From Candidatus Parcubacteria bacterium (lineage in GTDB: Bacteria > Patescibacteriota > Patescibacteriia > Magasanikbacterales > UBA922): a stretch of DNA of 33,025 nt. Every line of letters begins with the position of its first letter. The first letter of the stretch is position 1. Under the pieces are notes generated by a model, which was not told the origin of the DNA, ran no database searches, and was given only the letters and a program-made list of their open reading frames with translations. The position numbers were made by a program, and so were the translations under genes. Below, in pieces: positions 22,125 through 28,850 of this stretch. The stretch spans positions 1-33,025 of the forward strand of contig JABGUG010000064.1 of NCBI GenBank assembly GCA_018646705.1, in the 5' to 3' direction.

Positions 22125-22159
22125 AACAAAAGACAATGCCTTTGGCATTGTCTTTTGTT
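22125..22159 (-). terminator. Terminator of the DUF5661 gene
   Basis: A 16-bp perfect stem (22125-22140 with 22144-22159) with a TTT loop forms the stop for the minus-strand gene ending at 22204. It also insulates the island C promoter. Confidence 0.85.
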
Positions 22160-22203
22160 TTAAAATTCTTATTCCTTATTCCTTATTTGTTAGTTCTCAT
22201 TAG

Positions 22204-22479
22204 TTATTCTACTGCTCGTTCTTTTTTTGCTTGGTGTTCCATTTCTTCTAGTCTTTGGTAGTAGTCTCCGAATTCTTTCAAGTGAGCCAGTGTAATTTTG
22301 CCGGTGAGTACTGGATCGTCTCCAGTCACATCAGTCTGAGGATCATGTGTGCCATGTTCCATTTCTTCATCCATACCCATGCGAAAATCTTCAAGTTCAA
22401 AATCTACTTCTGAAAAGTTAATACCGATTTTGTCGGCAACTTCTTGAGCTTCTTCTGATGTGAATTTTTTTTCGGACAT
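22204..22479 (-). CDS. DUF5661 family protein
   Basis: The 91-residue product fits the DUF5661 pattern: FTSEEAQEVADKIGINFSEV, then FRMGMDEEMEHGTHDPQTDVT, then DDPVLTGKITLAHLKEFGDYYQRLEEME. The function of the family is unknown. It is small, acidic and soluble, and at full length for the family. It follows the 46-residue gene and cysS on the same strand, so it is probably in the cysS transcript. Confidence 0.88.
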   Translation of the reverse strand: MSEKKFTSEEAQEVADKIGINFSEVDFELEDFRMGMDEEMEHGTHDPQTDVTGDDPVLTGKITLAHLKEFGDYYQRLEEMEHQAKKERAVE

Positions 22480-22500
22480 ATTGCAATTATTAAAAGTAAA

Positions 22501-22641
22501 TTATTTTTTTTCTGAGATTTCCTGATCAGTTTTGTGTTCAATTTCTATAGGATTTTTACCGATGCTAGAACCAAGACCAAGCATTATTCCGGTAAGAAAT
22601 TTAATAAAAAATGAACGTATTTTTTTAAGGAAATTGGACAT
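22501..22641 (-). CDS. 46-residue membrane peptide coupled to cysS
   Basis: The ATG at 22641 lies one base after the cysS stop codon (TAG-T-ATG), so reinitiation is likely. The peptide starts MSNFLKKIRSFFIKF and has a glycine-rich hydrophobic core TGIMLGLGSSIG with GxxxG-like spacing, followed by a charged tail (NPIEIEHKTDQEISEKK). This suggests a short membrane-active or membrane-associated peptide. No family is recognised. It is too short for most gene callers, but its start context and composition support it. Confidence 0.55.
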   Translation of the reverse strand: MSNFLKKIRSFFIKFLTGIMLGLGSSIGKNPIEIEHKTDQEISEKK

Positions 22642-22642
22642 A

Positions 22643-24013
22643 CTATTGAGAAATTTTTTGTCCTTCACCAGTATCTTCTACTTCAAATCCAAGTTTTTTG
22701 ATTTCGTCACGAAGCCTATCACTTTCTTCGAAGTTTTTTTCATCACGAGCTTTTTGTCGTTCGTCGAGAAGTGCTTGGACGTCGGCCGAGATTTCTATTT
22801 TTTCTTCTTCAATTTTGTCTAATCCTAGACCAAGAATTTTGTCGAATTCAAGAAGCGTATCGTAATCAATTTCGTCTTTTTTCAAACTCTCCCACACAAG
22901 AGCCAAAGCACCTGGTGTGTCCAGATCATCATTAATTTTTTCTTTAAACTCAATCTTCAAATCTTTCAATCTTTCAATCTTTCCATCTTTATTTTTAAGA
23001 TCCTTTACTTTACCATGAAGTCTCTTCAAACCAACTTCCGCAGCTTCGAGCGCTTCCCAAGAGAAGTTCAATTGTTTGCGGTAATGTGTTTGTAATAAGA
23101 AATAACGGTAGGCGAGTGGGTCAATATTTTTTTCTTTGAGTGTGTCCATGGTAATAAAATTGTCATCACTTTTTGCCATCTTGTCTTTGCCGAGAACAAG
23201 AAATTCACCATGCATCCAAAAATTTACCCAAGGTTTTTTGCCAGTAAGTGTTTCGGTTTGTGCAATTTCATTTGTGTGGTGAATTGGCACGTGATCAATT
23301 CCACCGCAGTGAATATCAAATTGTTCCCCTAGATATTTCACGCTCATGGCACTACATTCTATATGCCAACCCGGGAATCCTTTTTTTCCAAACGCATCCC
23401 ACTCCATCTGACGTGCTTCTCCTTCGGGAGAAAATTTCCACAAAGCAAAATCATGTGGATTTTTCTTTTCTCCCATGTCCACTCGTTCACCAGCCTTTAA
23501 TTCTTGGTTTTGTAAATTTGCGAGTTTGCCATAGTCATCGATCTTTGTTGTATCAAAATAAATTCCGTCAGTTGTTTCATAAGTCACACCTTTGTCAGTA
23601 AGTTTTTGTACAAAATTAATTTGTTCTTGGATATGGTCAGTTGCTTTACACCATTTGGTTGGCTCGGAAATATTTAAATCTACCATGTTTTTCTTAAATT
23701 TTTCAGCATAAAATTCTGCAATTTCCCATGCAGTCTTTCCTTCGCGAGCCGCACCCTTTTCCATTTTGTCTTCACCAGAGTCAGCATCATCAGTAAGATG
23801 GCCAACGTCAGTGATATTCATGATATGATTTACATCATAATTATTATATTGCAAAATACGCTTCAAAATATCTTGGAATACATATGTACGCAAGTTTCCA
23901 ATATGCGCATAATTATAAACAGTTGGACCACAGGTATAGAGACCGACCTTATTTTTTTCAATAGACTTGAATTCTTCTTTTTTGTGTGTAGAAGTATTGT
24001 ATAGTGAGAGCAT
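22643..24013 (-). CDS. cysS: Cysteinyl-tRNA synthetase
   Basis: CysRS charges tRNA-Cys with cysteine. The product has the zinc-binding and HIGH-class start YTCGPTVYNYAHIGNLRTYVFQD, the conserved WHIECSAMSVKYLG with downstream HCGGIDHVPIHHTNEIAQ (zinc site), and the KMSKS-equivalent KMAKSDDN. A DALR-type helical C-terminal domain follows. The start at 24013 is chosen because MLSLYNTSTHKKEEF is the normal N-terminus; a longer frame to 24100 runs back into the 105-bp repeat. An in-frame TCTTTCAA tandem (about 22961-22985) gives KIERLKDLKIEFKEK. A TTGCTC-17-TATAAT promoter lies upstream. Confidence 0.96.
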   Translation of the reverse strand: MLSLYNTSTHKKEEFKSIEKNKVGLYTCGPTVYNYAHIGNLRTYVFQDILKRILQYNNYDVNHIMNITDVGHLTDDADSGEDKMEKGAAREGKTAWEIAEFYAEKFKKNMVDLNISEPTKWCKATDHIQEQINFVQKLTDKGVTYETTDGIYFDTTKIDDYGKLANLQNQELKAGERVDMGEKKNPHDFALWKFSPEGEARQMEWDAFGKKGFPGWHIECSAMSVKYLGEQFDIHCGGIDHVPIHHTNEIAQTETLTGKKPWVNFWMHGEFLVLGKDKMAKSDDNFITMDTLKEKNIDPLAYRYFLLQTHYRKQLNFSWEALEAAEVGLKRLHGKVKDLKNKDGKIERLKDLKIEFKEKINDDLDTPGALALVWESLKKDEIDYDTLLEFDKILGLGLDKIEEEKIEISADVQALLDERQKARDEKNFEESDRLRDEIKKLGFEVEDTGEGQKISQ

Positions 24014-24037
24014 AAAATTATTAGTTATTGTGAGGTA

Positions 24038-24066
24038 ATTATAGTTTAGTTTAGTACTAAGAGCAA
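24038..24066 (-). promoter_or_regulatory. cysS promoter
   Basis: On the minus strand TTGCTC (24061-24066) and TATAAT (24038-24043) are 17 bp apart, giving a leader of about 18 nt with no Shine-Dalgarno. Confidence 0.65.
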
Positions 24067-24084
24067 GTGTTTTTTGTATGCTAT

Positions 24085-24189
24085 GCAACCCATCCCCCAA
24101 CCCCTTCCCTTAAAAAGGGGAAGGGGAGCTTGTAAATTGGGTTTCCTCCCCATTTTTAAGGGGAGGTGCCCGAAGGGCGGAGGGGTTGC
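24085..24189. repeat. 105-bp cloverleaf-like structured repeat, copy 2
   Basis: This copy has the same length, ends (GCAACCCATCCCCC to GGAGGGGTTGC) and internal hairpins as the copy at 15687-15791, and is better preserved: CCCCTTCCC(TTAAAAA)GGGGAAGGGG and CCTCCCCATTTTTAAGGGGAGG are intact. It sits at the strand switch, 33 bp upstream of the DUF559 nuclease gene. Confidence 0.88.
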
Positions 24190-24203
24190 GTTGTGCTTAT
24201 TTA

Positions 24204-24212
24204 TGATATACT
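24204..24212 (+). promoter_or_regulatory. Extended -10 promoter of the DUF559 gene
   Basis: TATACT (24207-24212) is preceded by TGA (extended -10). No good -35 is present because the repeat ends there. The expected start is about 3 nt before the ATG, so the mRNA would be nearly leaderless. Confidence 0.4.
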
Positions 24213-24221
24213 TCATTTATT

Positions 24222-24608
24222 ATGAACGAAACTCTCTCCACAATCACAAAGCGTTCTCGTAAACTTCGTAGTAACCCAACACCGACCGAGTTAGAGCTCT
24301 GGAAGTATTTACGCAAAAGGCAATTTTATGGATTACGTTTTCTTCGTCAACACCCAATAAAATTTTCTATAGATAATAAAGTGGATTATTTTATAGTAGA
24401 TTTTTATTGTCATGATTATAAAATAGTTATAGAACTTGATGGTGAAATTCATAAAAAACAGAAAGATTATGATGAGATGCGCGAAGGCTTATTAAAAGAA
24501 ATGGGATTTATTATAATTAGATTTAAGAATAGAGAAATATTAGAAAATGTTGAAAAAGTTTTAAATAAAATAAAAAAACTTTTGTTTGAAAATAGACCAG
24601 TTTTGTAG
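24222..24608 (+). CDS. DUF559 (Vsr/restriction-like) endonuclease-fold protein
   Basis: The 128-residue protein matches the DUF559 pattern: LRSNPTPTELELWKYLRKRQ with GLRFLRQHPIKFSI, followed by the catalytic-looking PD-(D/E)xK core VDFYCHDYKIVIELDGEIH and the final IIIRFKNREILENVEKVL. Such proteins are related to very-short-patch repair and restriction endonucleases and are often found beside dispersed G-rich repeats. Copy 2 of the 105-bp repeat lies directly upstream. Role in repeat movement or DNA repair is conjecture. Confidence 0.93.
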   Translation: MNETLSTITKRSRKLRSNPTPTELELWKYLRKRQFYGLRFLRQHPIKFSIDNKVDYFIVDFYCHDYKIVIELDGEIHKKQKDYDEMREGLLKEMGFIIIRFKNREILENVEKVLNKIKKLLFENRPVL

Positions 24609-24614
24609 TATACT
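24586..24614 (+). promoter_or_regulatory. Promoter of the holin-like membrane protein gene
   Basis: TTGAAA (24586-24591), 17 bp, TATACT (24609-24614), inside and just past the 3' end of the DUF559 gene. The predicted leader is about 24 nt. Confidence 0.6.
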
Positions 24615-24644
24615 TAACTTCAGTCTTAGTCTTAATATAATTTT

Positions 24645-24986
24645 ATGCGCCTACTTCTTCGTTGGATTGCAAATGCAGGCATTCTTCTTCTCATTGCATA
24701 CTATGTACCAAATATCGCACTTGCAGGTTTTTATGCGGCGCTGATTACCGCTTTAGTGCTTGGGCTTGTCAATGCAATTATTCGTCCGATTTTACTCTTG
24801 CTTACATTACCAGTAAATCTACTTACACTTGGACTTTTTACATTTGTAATCAACGCCTTGTTGTTCTGGTTTGTATCAACCGTAGTTGATGGATTTATGG
24901 TAGTAGGATTTCAAGCAGCATTTATTGGTGCATTACTTATGACAATTGCAAGTTGGTTTATTGGTCAGTTTCTCAAGAAAAAATAA
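24645..24986 (+). CDS. Phage holin superfamily IV-like membrane protein
   Basis: The 113-residue protein has four hydrophobic helices (about residues 5-22, 28-50, 54-78 and 88-108) and the family sequence LGLVNAIIRPILLLLTLPVNLLTLGLFTFVINALL. Despite the holin label these are chromosomal membrane proteins of unknown role in many bacteria. It ends with the basic tail FLKKK. It stands alone with its own promoter; no lysis genes are nearby. Confidence 0.88.
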   Translation: MRLLLRWIANAGILLLIAYYVPNIALAGFYAALITALVLGLVNAIIRPILLLLTLPVNLLTLGLFTFVINALLFWFVSTVVDGFMVVGFQAAFIGALLMTIASWFIGQFLKKK

Positions 24987-24989
24987 GGA

Positions 24990-25062
24990 GTTTAAAGTTA
25001 AAAAGTTTAAAAGTTCATAAAGTGTTTTATAAACTTTATAAACTTTATAACTTTATAAACTC
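24990..25062. repeat. AT-rich AAGTTTAAAA / CTTTATAAA tandem repeats
   Basis: The spacer contains imperfect copies of GTTTAAA followed by CTTTATAAA repeated about three times. It fills the whole gap before the TSP3 protein gene and contains no ribosome binding site. Confidence 0.6.
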
Positions 25063-25070
25063 TTAATTTT

Positions 25071-26756
25071 ATGAAAAAAATTATTCTCTTTCTATTTTGT
25101 TTATTTTTACTACCTAGTCAAGCTAATGCAGTCACTGGTTTTCTTGGTAGTCAAGGTGTTTGGATGTCAGAAGGAACGTCTTTTGCAGGTGACACAGTAA
25201 AACTTTATACAGTGGTGGTAAACAATAGTGCGCCACGACTTTCTCTTACTGTTGAATTTTATGATGGAACAGCACTTATCAATAATGTGACAGTGAATAA
25301 TCTTACATTTGAAGAAGCAAAGCAGGTTTGGGTAGAATATGTATTGCCAGCTGGTGAACAACAGTTTTCTGCAAAGCTTGTGAGTCTGGATGCACGAGAT
25401 AATGTAGGAAATTCAGTTGATGCAAATATCAATCAAACTGAACAACAATCTCAAAATTATGATATTGATCTAGATACTGATGGCGATGATGTCGGAAACA
25501 AGGAAGATACTGATGATGATAATGATGGGCTAACTGATGCTAAAGAATCTGAACTGGGTTCTGATCCATTGAAAAAAGATACAGATGGAGATGGTATAGA
25601 AGATAAAACAGAAGTAGATAGAGGATTATCCCCAACAAATGTTGATTCTGATGGAGATGGTCATAATGATAATATAGATCTTTATCCAACTGATAAAAAT
25701 GAATGGGCAGATATAGATGGCGATGGCACTGGTGATAACGCTGATACCGATGATGATAATGATGGACTCAGTGATGAAGATGAAGAAAAACTTGGAAGCG
25801 ATCCTCATAATCCTGACTCAGATGGAGATGGTCTGACAGATGGCGAGGAAAAAGAGCGCGGAAGTAGTCCGATGTCACAAGATACTGATCTAGATGGAAT
25901 TCTTGATAAAGATGAGGTTGACGCAGGTACAGATCCTGCAAAAGCTGACACAGATGATGATGGACTTAGTGATGGAGAAGAATATACACTCAAAACAAAT
26001 CCTCTTGAAAGTGATACAGATGGTGATGGATTGAAAGATGGCGAAGAAAAAGAAAAGGGGACAGATCCTTTGAAAAAAGATTCTGACGGAGACGGAGTAG
26101 ATGATATGACTGATTTATTTCCACTTGATAATAGTGAGGCATATGACACCGATCTTGATGGAATAGGAAATAATGCAGACGAAGATGACGATGGTGATAA
26201 CGTTTCTGATATAGAAGAAGGTGAGGCTGGAACAAATCCTTTGAAAAAAGATTCTGATGAGGATGGTTTGGAAGATAATATTGAAATAGAAGCAGGTACA
26301 GATCCAATGAACCCAGATTCTGATGAAGACAGAATGATGGATGGTGAAGATGATGAACCTCTTGTGTTTAACAAAGGAAGAAAATGGTTTAGCACTGGAT
26401 ATCTTGTATTTTTAGCAGGTCTTGCATTTGTATTTTTCTTGTTATTTAGTGTAATGTATTACTTGAAGTGGAAAAAAACCGACAGCAGCGATGATGTGCA
26501 AGATGATGACGACGTCGAAGAAGAGGTCGTTGAATTAGAAGAAAGTGATGAAACGGTAGGGGAGACTCTAGAGTCTCCCGAAGATGAATCCACCTCCGCT
26601 AAAGCTTTGTCGGACGAGGAGGAATTAGAAGAAGAATGGGAAAGCGGTGTAGAGGATGCTCGAGAGTCTCCTGAAGAGGGCGATGAAGACGAAGACGCAG
26701 AACCTACTAAACCTAAACCAAAAAAGAAATTAAAAAAGAAAAAATCTAAAAAATAA
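25071..26756 (+). CDS. Surface protein with CARDB-like domain, TSP3 calcium-binding repeats and membrane anchor
   Basis: The 561-residue protein has a signal peptide (KKIILFLFCLFLLPSQANA) and a beta domain at about residues 25-120 (GDTVKLYTVVVNNSAPRLS) like CARDB modules. It then has about 300 residues of thrombospondin type 3-like repeats (DTDGDGIEDKTEVDRGLSP and variants), which bind calcium through DxDxDG loops. A transmembrane helix follows at about residues 440-463 (STGYLVFLAGLAFVFFLLFSV), then a very acidic cytoplasmic tail and a lysine-rich end. A 20-bp palindrome at 26560 encodes ETLESPED in the tail. It is probably a stiff calcium-dependent rod on the cell surface; partner unknown. 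Confidence 0.88.
   Translation: MKKIILFLFCLFLLPSQANAVTGFLGSQGVWMSEGTSFAGDTVKLYTVVVNNSAPRLSLTVEFYDGTALINNVTVNNLTFEEAKQVWVEYVLPAGEQQFSAKLVSLDARDNVGNSVDANINQTEQQSQNYDIDLDTDGDDVGNKEDTDDDNDGLTDAKESELGSDPLKKDTDGDGIEDKTEVDRGLSPTNVDSDGDGHNDNIDLYPTDKNEWADIDGDGTGDNADTDDDNDGLSDEDEEKLGSDPHNPDSDGDGLTDGEEKERGSSPMSQDTDLDGILDKDEVDAGTDPAKADTDDDGLSDGEEYTLKTNPLESDTDGDGLKDGEEKEKGTDPLKKDSDGDGVDDMTDLFPLDNSEAYDTDLDGIGNNADEDDDGDNVSDIEEGEAGTNPLKKDSDEDGLEDNIEIEAGTDPMNPDSDEDRMMDGEDDEPLVFNKGRKWFSTGYLVFLAGLAFVFFLLFSVMYYLKWKKTDSSDDVQDDDDVEEEVVELEESDETVGETLESPEDESTSAKALSDEEELEEEWESGVEDARESPEEGDEDEDAEPTKPKPKKKLKKKKSKK
26560..26579. repeat. 20-bp perfect palindrome in the TSP3 gene
   Basis: GGGAGACTCTAGAGTCTCCC is a perfect palindrome in frame, giving ETLESPED. 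A degenerate relative (GCTCGAGAGTCTCC) at about 26659-26672 gives ARESPEE. Confidence 0.75.
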
Positions 26757-26774
26757 TTTATATAATTTAATAAT

Positions 26775-27608
26775 ATGGATCAACCAACCATGCCAACACC
26801 TCCTATGCCAGCAGGTCTGGAGCCAAAAAAGAAGGGCAGAGCCAAGAAAATTGTAGGTATAGGGCTTTTAATTTTTGTGGCTTTTTTTGCGTTTATTTGG
26901 ATGGCTACTGGAAAAATATCAGAAGCAGCCAAGACTCATCTTGAACTCATAAAGTCTGGTGATCTACCTGCCGCTTACGCAGACACATCAGAGGGTTTCA
27001 AAGATATTACATCATTTGAGGAGTATGAAAACTTTATTATAGAGTTTGCCGTACTTGAAAAACATGAATCAGTTTCATTTAGTTATCGCAATATACACAA
27101 TAGCGAAGGTTATGTAGAAGGAACAATCAAAGAACCAGACGGAACTGCATATCCAATTCGTGTAGACTTAATAAAAGAGAATGGAGAATGGAAAGTTTTT
27201 GGTATTAGTTTAGAAGAGTTTGATGAAGAATATGTAGAAGATGATTTTGGATTTACAGAAATCCCTACTATTTATCAACTCAAGTCATCGGTTGATTTGG
27301 CAGAAGATGGAAGTTTGATAGATGAAAAGGATGTGTTTTCTCCAGATGAAAGAATTACGCTTAGTGGTTATATCTCAATCCTTCCCAAAGGAACAACCAT
27401 GGTTGGTACAATGTATGATAGTGAAGACAACGCATATTACAGTACTGCGGTTGAATTTGAACAAAGTGGATCCGATGCTCAATTTTACTTTTTTGTAGAT
27501 CCAACAACAGGTGATCTTGAACCAGGTAATTATATGCTCGAGGCTATGTTTGAACATGAAAGTTTTGGTGAAGCAATATTTGGCTTTCACTTTATAACAG
27601 TTGAATAA
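26775..27608 (+). CDS. Membrane-anchored protein with NTF2-like domain
   Basis: A proline-rich cytoplasmic start (MDQPTMPTPPMPAGLEPKKK) leads into one transmembrane helix at about residues 26-45. An NTF2/DUF4864-like segment follows (AAKTHLELIKSGDLPAAYADTSEGFKD to GEWKVFGISLEEF), and then a beta-rich C-terminal domain of about 110 residues with PDERITLSGYI and EPGNYMLEAMFEHESFG, which reads like a CARDB or Ig-type fold. The domain names are pattern-level. A TATAAT-like box lies directly before the ATG, so a leaderless start is possible. The gene is 2 bp from pyrH. Confidence 0.78.
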   Translation: MDQPTMPTPPMPAGLEPKKKGRAKKIVGIGLLIFVAFFAFIWMATGKISEAAKTHLELIKSGDLPAAYADTSEGFKDITSFEEYENFIIEFAVLEKHESVSFSYRNIHNSEGYVEGTIKEPDGTAYPIRVDLIKENGEWKVFGISLEEFDEEYVEDDFGFTEIPTIYQLKSSVDLAEDGSLIDEKDVFSPDERITLSGYISILPKGTTMVGTMYDSEDNAYYSTAVEFEQSGSDAQFYFFVDPTTGDLEPGNYMLEAMFEHESFGEAIFGFHFITVE

Positions 27609-27610
27609 TT

Positions 27611-28303
27611 ATGAAAAAAAAGAGTTTAAAAATTATTTCAGTCGGTGGATCAATTATTATTCCTAAAAGTGGTTTTAATATTCCTTTTTTGAAAAAGTTT
27701 CGAAAACTTATTTTGGATGAGGTAAAAAATGGGACTAAGTTTGTTCTCATCATCGGTGGTGGTGCTACTTGCCGACAATATCAAGATGCGCTTAAGAAAA
27801 CAGTGAAATTAAAAGATGTGGATCTTGATTGGATGGGAATTCATACGACTATGGTGAATGCACAATTCGTAAAATTTCTTTTCAAGGATCATGCATACAA
27901 AGATATTATTACTGACCCAACAAAAAAAGTAAAAACAAATAAACCAATTATTATTGCAGCAGGTTATCAGCCAGGTTGGAGTACTGATACAGATGCAGTT
28001 CTTATGGCAAAGGCGTATGGTGCAACGGATGTTATTAATCTATCAAATATAGATTACGTATATGACAAGGATCCAGCAAAGTTTAAGAGTGCAAAAAAGA
28101 TAGAAGAAACTGATTGGAAAACTTTTCGACGTGATGTGGTGGGAAACACATGGGATCCAGGCAAAAATGCACCATTTGATCCTATTGCCAGTCGTGAAGC
28201 ACAGAAGTTGGGATTACGTGTCAGTATTTTGAAGGGTACAAATTTGGGAGAAGTTAAGAAAGTGTTGGGTGGTAAGAAGTTTAAGGGTACAGTAATTGAA
28301 TAA
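27611..28303 (+). CDS. pyrH: UMP kinase, archaeal type
   Basis: The 230-residue protein is an amino acid kinase-fold enzyme that phosphorylates UMP to UDP. It opens with IISVGGSIIIPKSGFNIPFL instead of the bacterial LLKLSGEAL, and shows the nucleotide loop VLIIGGGATCRQYQ, the UMP-site IIIAAGYQPGWSTDTDAVLMAKAYGA and NLSNIDYVYDKDP. These features match the archaeal-type UMP kinase group known from CPR bacteria. It starts 2 bp after the upstream gene and ends before a terminator at 28321. Confidence 0.9.
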   Translation: MKKKSLKIISVGGSIIIPKSGFNIPFLKKFRKLILDEVKNGTKFVLIIGGGATCRQYQDALKKTVKLKDVDLDWMGIHTTMVNAQFVKFLFKDHAYKDIITDPTKKVKTNKPIIIAAGYQPGWSTDTDAVLMAKAYGATDVINLSNIDYVYDKDPAKFKSAKKIEETDWKTFRRDVVGNTWDPGKNAPFDPIASREAQKLGLRVSILKGTNLGEVKKVLGGKKFKGTVIE

Positions 28304-28320
28304 AAATATATTTATATAAA

Positions 28321-28351
28321 AAAAGAATGCTCTTATATAGAGCGTTCTTTT
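28321..28351 (+). terminator. Terminator of pyrH (and possibly island E)
   Basis: AAAAGAATGCTCT (28321-28333) pairs with AGAGCGTTCTTTT (28339-28351) with one U-G pair that is stable only on the plus strand. The T run favours plus-strand use, but minus transcripts from island E would meet it too. Confidence 0.85.
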
Positions 28352-28478
28352 TATTAATCCACACTTCGCTTTTTACTCACCACAACATATGTAAGTTCTA
28401 GTGAATATTTGCGGCGAAGTGGGGATGCCGCGATAGGAGTTGCGTCCGTGGTTAGCGGTCGGCGGGCTCGTTCGTGGG

Positions 28479-28700
28479 CTAGCTGGTCTGGGTCATCCGG
28501 GTCAGGGCCATTCCGTCGGCGACTCGGACGATACCAGAGTAGGTCTTCGGAGCTGCCTGGCCGTGGGTGCGAGCGATCACACGACCTTCGGAGCTCGTGG
28601 ACATCTCAATCCTGACTTCAGCCACGCCGGCGAATTCAGTTCCCTCGATGTTGCGGATCGCCGTCATGAGGTGGTGCATCGCTTCGTTCAGCTCTTCCAT
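28479..28700 (-). CDS. ORFan small protein, GC-rich island E
   Basis: The 73-residue product starts MEELNEAMHHLMTAIRNIEG (amphipathic helix) and continues as beta-rich sequence VAEVRIEMSTSSEGRVIAR and GIVRVADGMALTRM. AGAGGG about 7 bp before the ATG is the ribosome binding site. Codons end mainly in G or C, unlike dnaG and pyrH on either side. The promoter at 28762-28790 drives it and the leader is about 55 nt with a CTCGC-GTCTT-GCGAG hairpin. No cysteines, signal peptide or known family. The rest of the gap (28304-28478) holds the pyrH terminator and no further gene that I can support. Confidence 0.62.
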   Translation of the reverse strand: MEELNEAMHHLMTAIRNIEGTEFAGVAEVRIEMSTSSEGRVIARTHGQAAPKTYSGIVRVADGMALTRMTQTS

Positions 28701-28761
28701 GTGTATTCCCTCTATAGCATCTACGCACTCGCAAGACGCGAGATCTTGAAGACGTCATATC

Positions 28762-28790
28762 AATCTAACATAAAAAGAGGTGTTTGTCAA
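28762..28790 (-). promoter_or_regulatory. Sigma70-type promoter of island E
   Basis: On the minus strand TTGACA (28785-28790), exactly 17 bp, TAGATT (28762-28767), with TG just before it (extended -10). It is almost superimposable on the island C promoter and is divergent from the dnaG promoter. Confidence 0.8.
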
Positions 28791-28813
28791 GATTAACTGC
28801 AGGTTTTATGCCC

Positions 28814-28842
28814 TTGCTTTTTTCTCTCAACCAAGCTAAACT
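28814..28842 (+). promoter_or_regulatory. Promoter of dnaG-rpoD, predicted leaderless
   Basis: TTGCTT (28814-28819), 17 bp, TAAACT (28837-28842). The -10 ends 8 bp before the dnaG ATG at 28851, so transcription would begin at or one or two bases before the start codon. Confidence 0.6.
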
Positions 28843-28850
28843 AAAGCCAT

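Noticed and set aside
24014-24100. N-terminal extension of cysS
   Set aside because: Would translate the promoter and the 105-bp repeat; the normal CysRS start motif begins at 24013.
24645-24986. Prophage because of a holin-like gene
   Set aside because: The family is mostly chromosomal and no phage structural, lysis or integrase gene is present.
25500-26330. Regular repeats that could suggest a CRISPR or minisatellite
   Set aside because: They are TSP3 calcium-binding repeats in one continuous coding frame; unit lengths vary and the conserved residues are DxDGD, not exact DNA repeats.
25805-26395. Long minus-strand frame opposite the TSP3 gene
   Set aside because: Serine/proline-rich mirror of the acidic repeats with no start signal; the plus frame has signal peptide and anchor.
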